Source of the DNA: Thiotrichaceae bacterium
GTDB lineage: Bacteria > Pseudomonadota > Gammaproteobacteria > Thiotrichales > Thiotrichaceae
Direction of reading: 5' to 3'
DNA: 62,113 nucleotides
Assembly: GCA_026989145.1 (NCBI GenBank)
Contig: JALSJU010000063.1
Coordinates: forward strand, 1-62,113
Positions 60,873 through 62,113 of the stretch are shown in pieces. The notes beneath the pieces were generated by a model, which had not been told where the DNA came from, did not search any database, and worked only from the letters and a program-made list of their open reading frames with translations. The position numbers were made by a program, and so were the translations under genes. Within the stretch, counting starts at the first letter, position 1, and every line of letters begins with the position of its first letter.

Positions 60873-61775
60873 TTAAGAAAAAGAAGTCTTTGTCGCAAGA
60901 CCATCTTTAATATCAATTACTTTATCTTCAGCATGGTTACTTGAAGTAGATTGAGGGATTAGCAAAGATGCATCACTATAATATTCATTAGCAAAAGACG
61001 TGAATTGGAAATCACTCATCAGTTTGTGTAATTTTTTCTCAACAGTAGGTCTACCAATAAACTGAGACGCTCTCCACTTAAGTGGAATATGGTCATGTGC
61101 ACGTTGTACCGCTGCAAGCTCTTCAAGATCAATCTCATAGGGGTGCATATAAAAAACAGCACGTTTAGAATCAAGCTTTTGGCTTAAATGTTTTGTTATT
61201 GCATAGGGGGTAATGCGGAACCAACCGCCACCAAAGAATGGTAGCTTGTATCCAAAGAAATTCATGTAACTTAAATAATGCTCATTTAAATGGTATTTGT
61301 TAAATATCTTTAATGAATATTCTTTTTCAATTCCATATTTCACGACTTTCATAGGAAAAAGAGAAGAGTCATATTTTACGCCGTTTTCTGCAAGTGCTTC
61401 ACAGTACCACTCGAATAAGTATTCTCTAATCGAAAAATCTGGCGCTCTAAATCCAATGACTTTTTGACCCGAAGTATCTTCGAGTAGTTTAATAGAACTA
61501 GAAACATCTTCACGAACTTGGTTGGGTGTGAGGTTAAATATAGATTGATGATTAAATCCGTGTGATGCAACTTCGTGTCCGGTATCAGCAATTTTACGAA
61601 TCAATTCAGGGTGCTTTTGTGCGACATTGCCTAATGTAAAGAACGTTGCCTTGTGGTCATGTTCATCAAGAATATCTAGCAATCGTAAGGTGTTATCAAG
61701 CACGCGATTAGTGACAGGATTATTTGGGTTTAAAACAGACTGCGCCCAATCTTCAACATCTATAGAAAAAATCAT
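60873..61775 (-). CDS. XrtA/PEP-CTERM-type polysaccharide deacetylase
   Basis: 300 residues of the NodB-homology family with a DUF3473-like C-terminus. The start 'IFSIDVEDWAQSV' gives the first Asp pair; the metal His pair is in 'ASHGFNHQSIF' (SHxxxH); 'GFRAPDFSI' and 'GVKYDSSLFPM' are conserved, and 'FFGGGWFRITPYAITKHLSQKLDSKRAVFYMHPYEID' is the signature of deacetylases in exosortase XrtA exopolysaccharide loci. It likely trims N-acetyl groups of an EPS. Cytoplasmic or membrane-peripheral, as no signal peptide is seen. The upstream gene is outside the window. Confidence 0.9.
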   Translation of the reverse strand: MIFSIDVEDWAQSVLNPNNPVTNRVLDNTLRLLDILDEHDHKATFFTLGNVAQKHPELIRKIADTGHEVASHGFNHQSIFNLTPNQVREDVSSSIKLLEDTSGQKVIGFRAPDFSIREYLFEWYCEALAENGVKYDSSLFPMKVVKYGIEKEYSLKIFNKYHLNEHYLSYMNFFGYKLPFFGGGWFRITPYAITKHLSQKLDSKRAVFYMHPYEIDLEELAAVQRAHDHIPLKWRASQFIGRPTVEKKLHKLMSDFQFTSFANEYYSDASLLIPQSTSSNHAEDKVIDIKDGLATKTSFS

Positions 61776-62113
61776 TGTTTTCTCACTTAATTTTTATAAT
61801 TAAATCTACTTTACCAATCAGCGTACATATTAACTATCTAGTTCAGAATGAAGGTGCTAAAAAGTAGATGAGGTGTAGCTATTATATCATTATAGACCTA
61901 TATTTTATCTATAACTGTGATTTAATTCTGAAAGTTCATTGTATAATAGTTTATTACTGTACCAATATACCAGAGTTATTAATATAAATGAGACCTTTGC
62001 ATGAGATCTCATTTTCCAATTTATTCTGATAATTGAGTTGGATGTTAAAAAAACATCAAATCAATCGCTAGTTCTTCTCTATTTTTACCTTAATACTTAC
62101 ATTTTTAAGCCTA
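61776..62113. other. Intergenic region upstream of the deacetylase, with an IS-end-like motif
   Basis: 338 nt with no open frame of note, AT-rich. GAGACCTTTGCA at 61990-62001 equals the terminus of the relic at 48845-49003, and ATGAGA...TCTCAT around it can pair. It could be the start of an IS5-type element that runs past the window edge; no transposase is visible. Confidence 0.4.

Overview
The window is a low-GC, densely coded piece of a bacterial chromosome. The protein families suggest a gammaproteobacterium: the str-S10-spc-alpha ribosomal order ending in rplQ, CmoA/CmoB, a YciK-like SDR, nit-tldD-pmbA, a fimT-pilV-pilW-pilX minor pilin set, and HtpG with a sigma32-like promoter. A Thiotrichales-type sulfur or methylotrophic lineage is possible, but the sequence alone does not settle genus. 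No rRNA, tRNA, CRISPR array, prophage or intact transposase was seen.

Layout. (1) 1-19557: the 3' end of rpoC, then rpsL-rpsG-fusA-tuf-rpsJ, rplC through rplQ with secY, rpmJ and rpoA, closed by a clear rho-independent terminator. A strong promoter precedes rpsL. A second promoter-like leader sits, unusually, between rpsJ and rplC. (2) 19558-21423: a small membrane protein gene overlapping bioB. (3) 21424-21941: an intergenic repeat block with a 151-bp MITE nested inside an older repeat. (4) 21942-26660: a type IV pilus tip/minor pilin operon (a short PilY1, FimT, PilV, PilW, PilX). (5) 26747-31069: a YciK-like SDR, cmoA-cmoB (tRNA wobble uridine cmo5U synthesis), and parA-parB. (6) 31070-34057: repeat-filled intergenic DNA, two small unknown genes and sdaA. 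(7) 34058-43348: a large imperfect inverted repeat, a thrombospondin-type-3 repeat protein, an MFS carrier, a diheme cytochrome c, a PL14-like polysaccharide lyase, and (minus strand) a six-domain membrane-anchored repeat protein upstream of ligA. (8) 43349-48833: htpG, a DUF47/PhoU-like gene with a Pit phosphate transporter, and an RlmI-like methyltransferase with a mobile-element relic abutting its start. (9) 49077-53278: a GDCCVxC-type small protein, then a two-gene envelope operon: a coiled-coil protein with three helix-hairpin-helix domains, and an OmpA-domain protein with five Ig-like repeats. (10) 53554-60631: a Mth938-like protein, hom-thrC (threonine synthesis), nit, tldD, pmbA. (11) 60632-62113: an inverted copy of the bioB-downstream repeat, an XrtA/PEP-CTERM-type polysaccharide deacetylase, and an IS-terminus-like sequence at the window edge.

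The most interesting items are: the coiled-coil/HHH plus Ig-repeat/OmpA membrane pair; the six-domain repeat protein in the place where zipA usually precedes ligA, together with a LigA that reads like the epsilonproteobacterial type; the nested MITE with a recognisable empty-site copy elsewhere in the window; and the IS-derived element directly at the 5' end of a methyltransferase gene. Recognition of families is from memory of conserved motifs; no database search was run.
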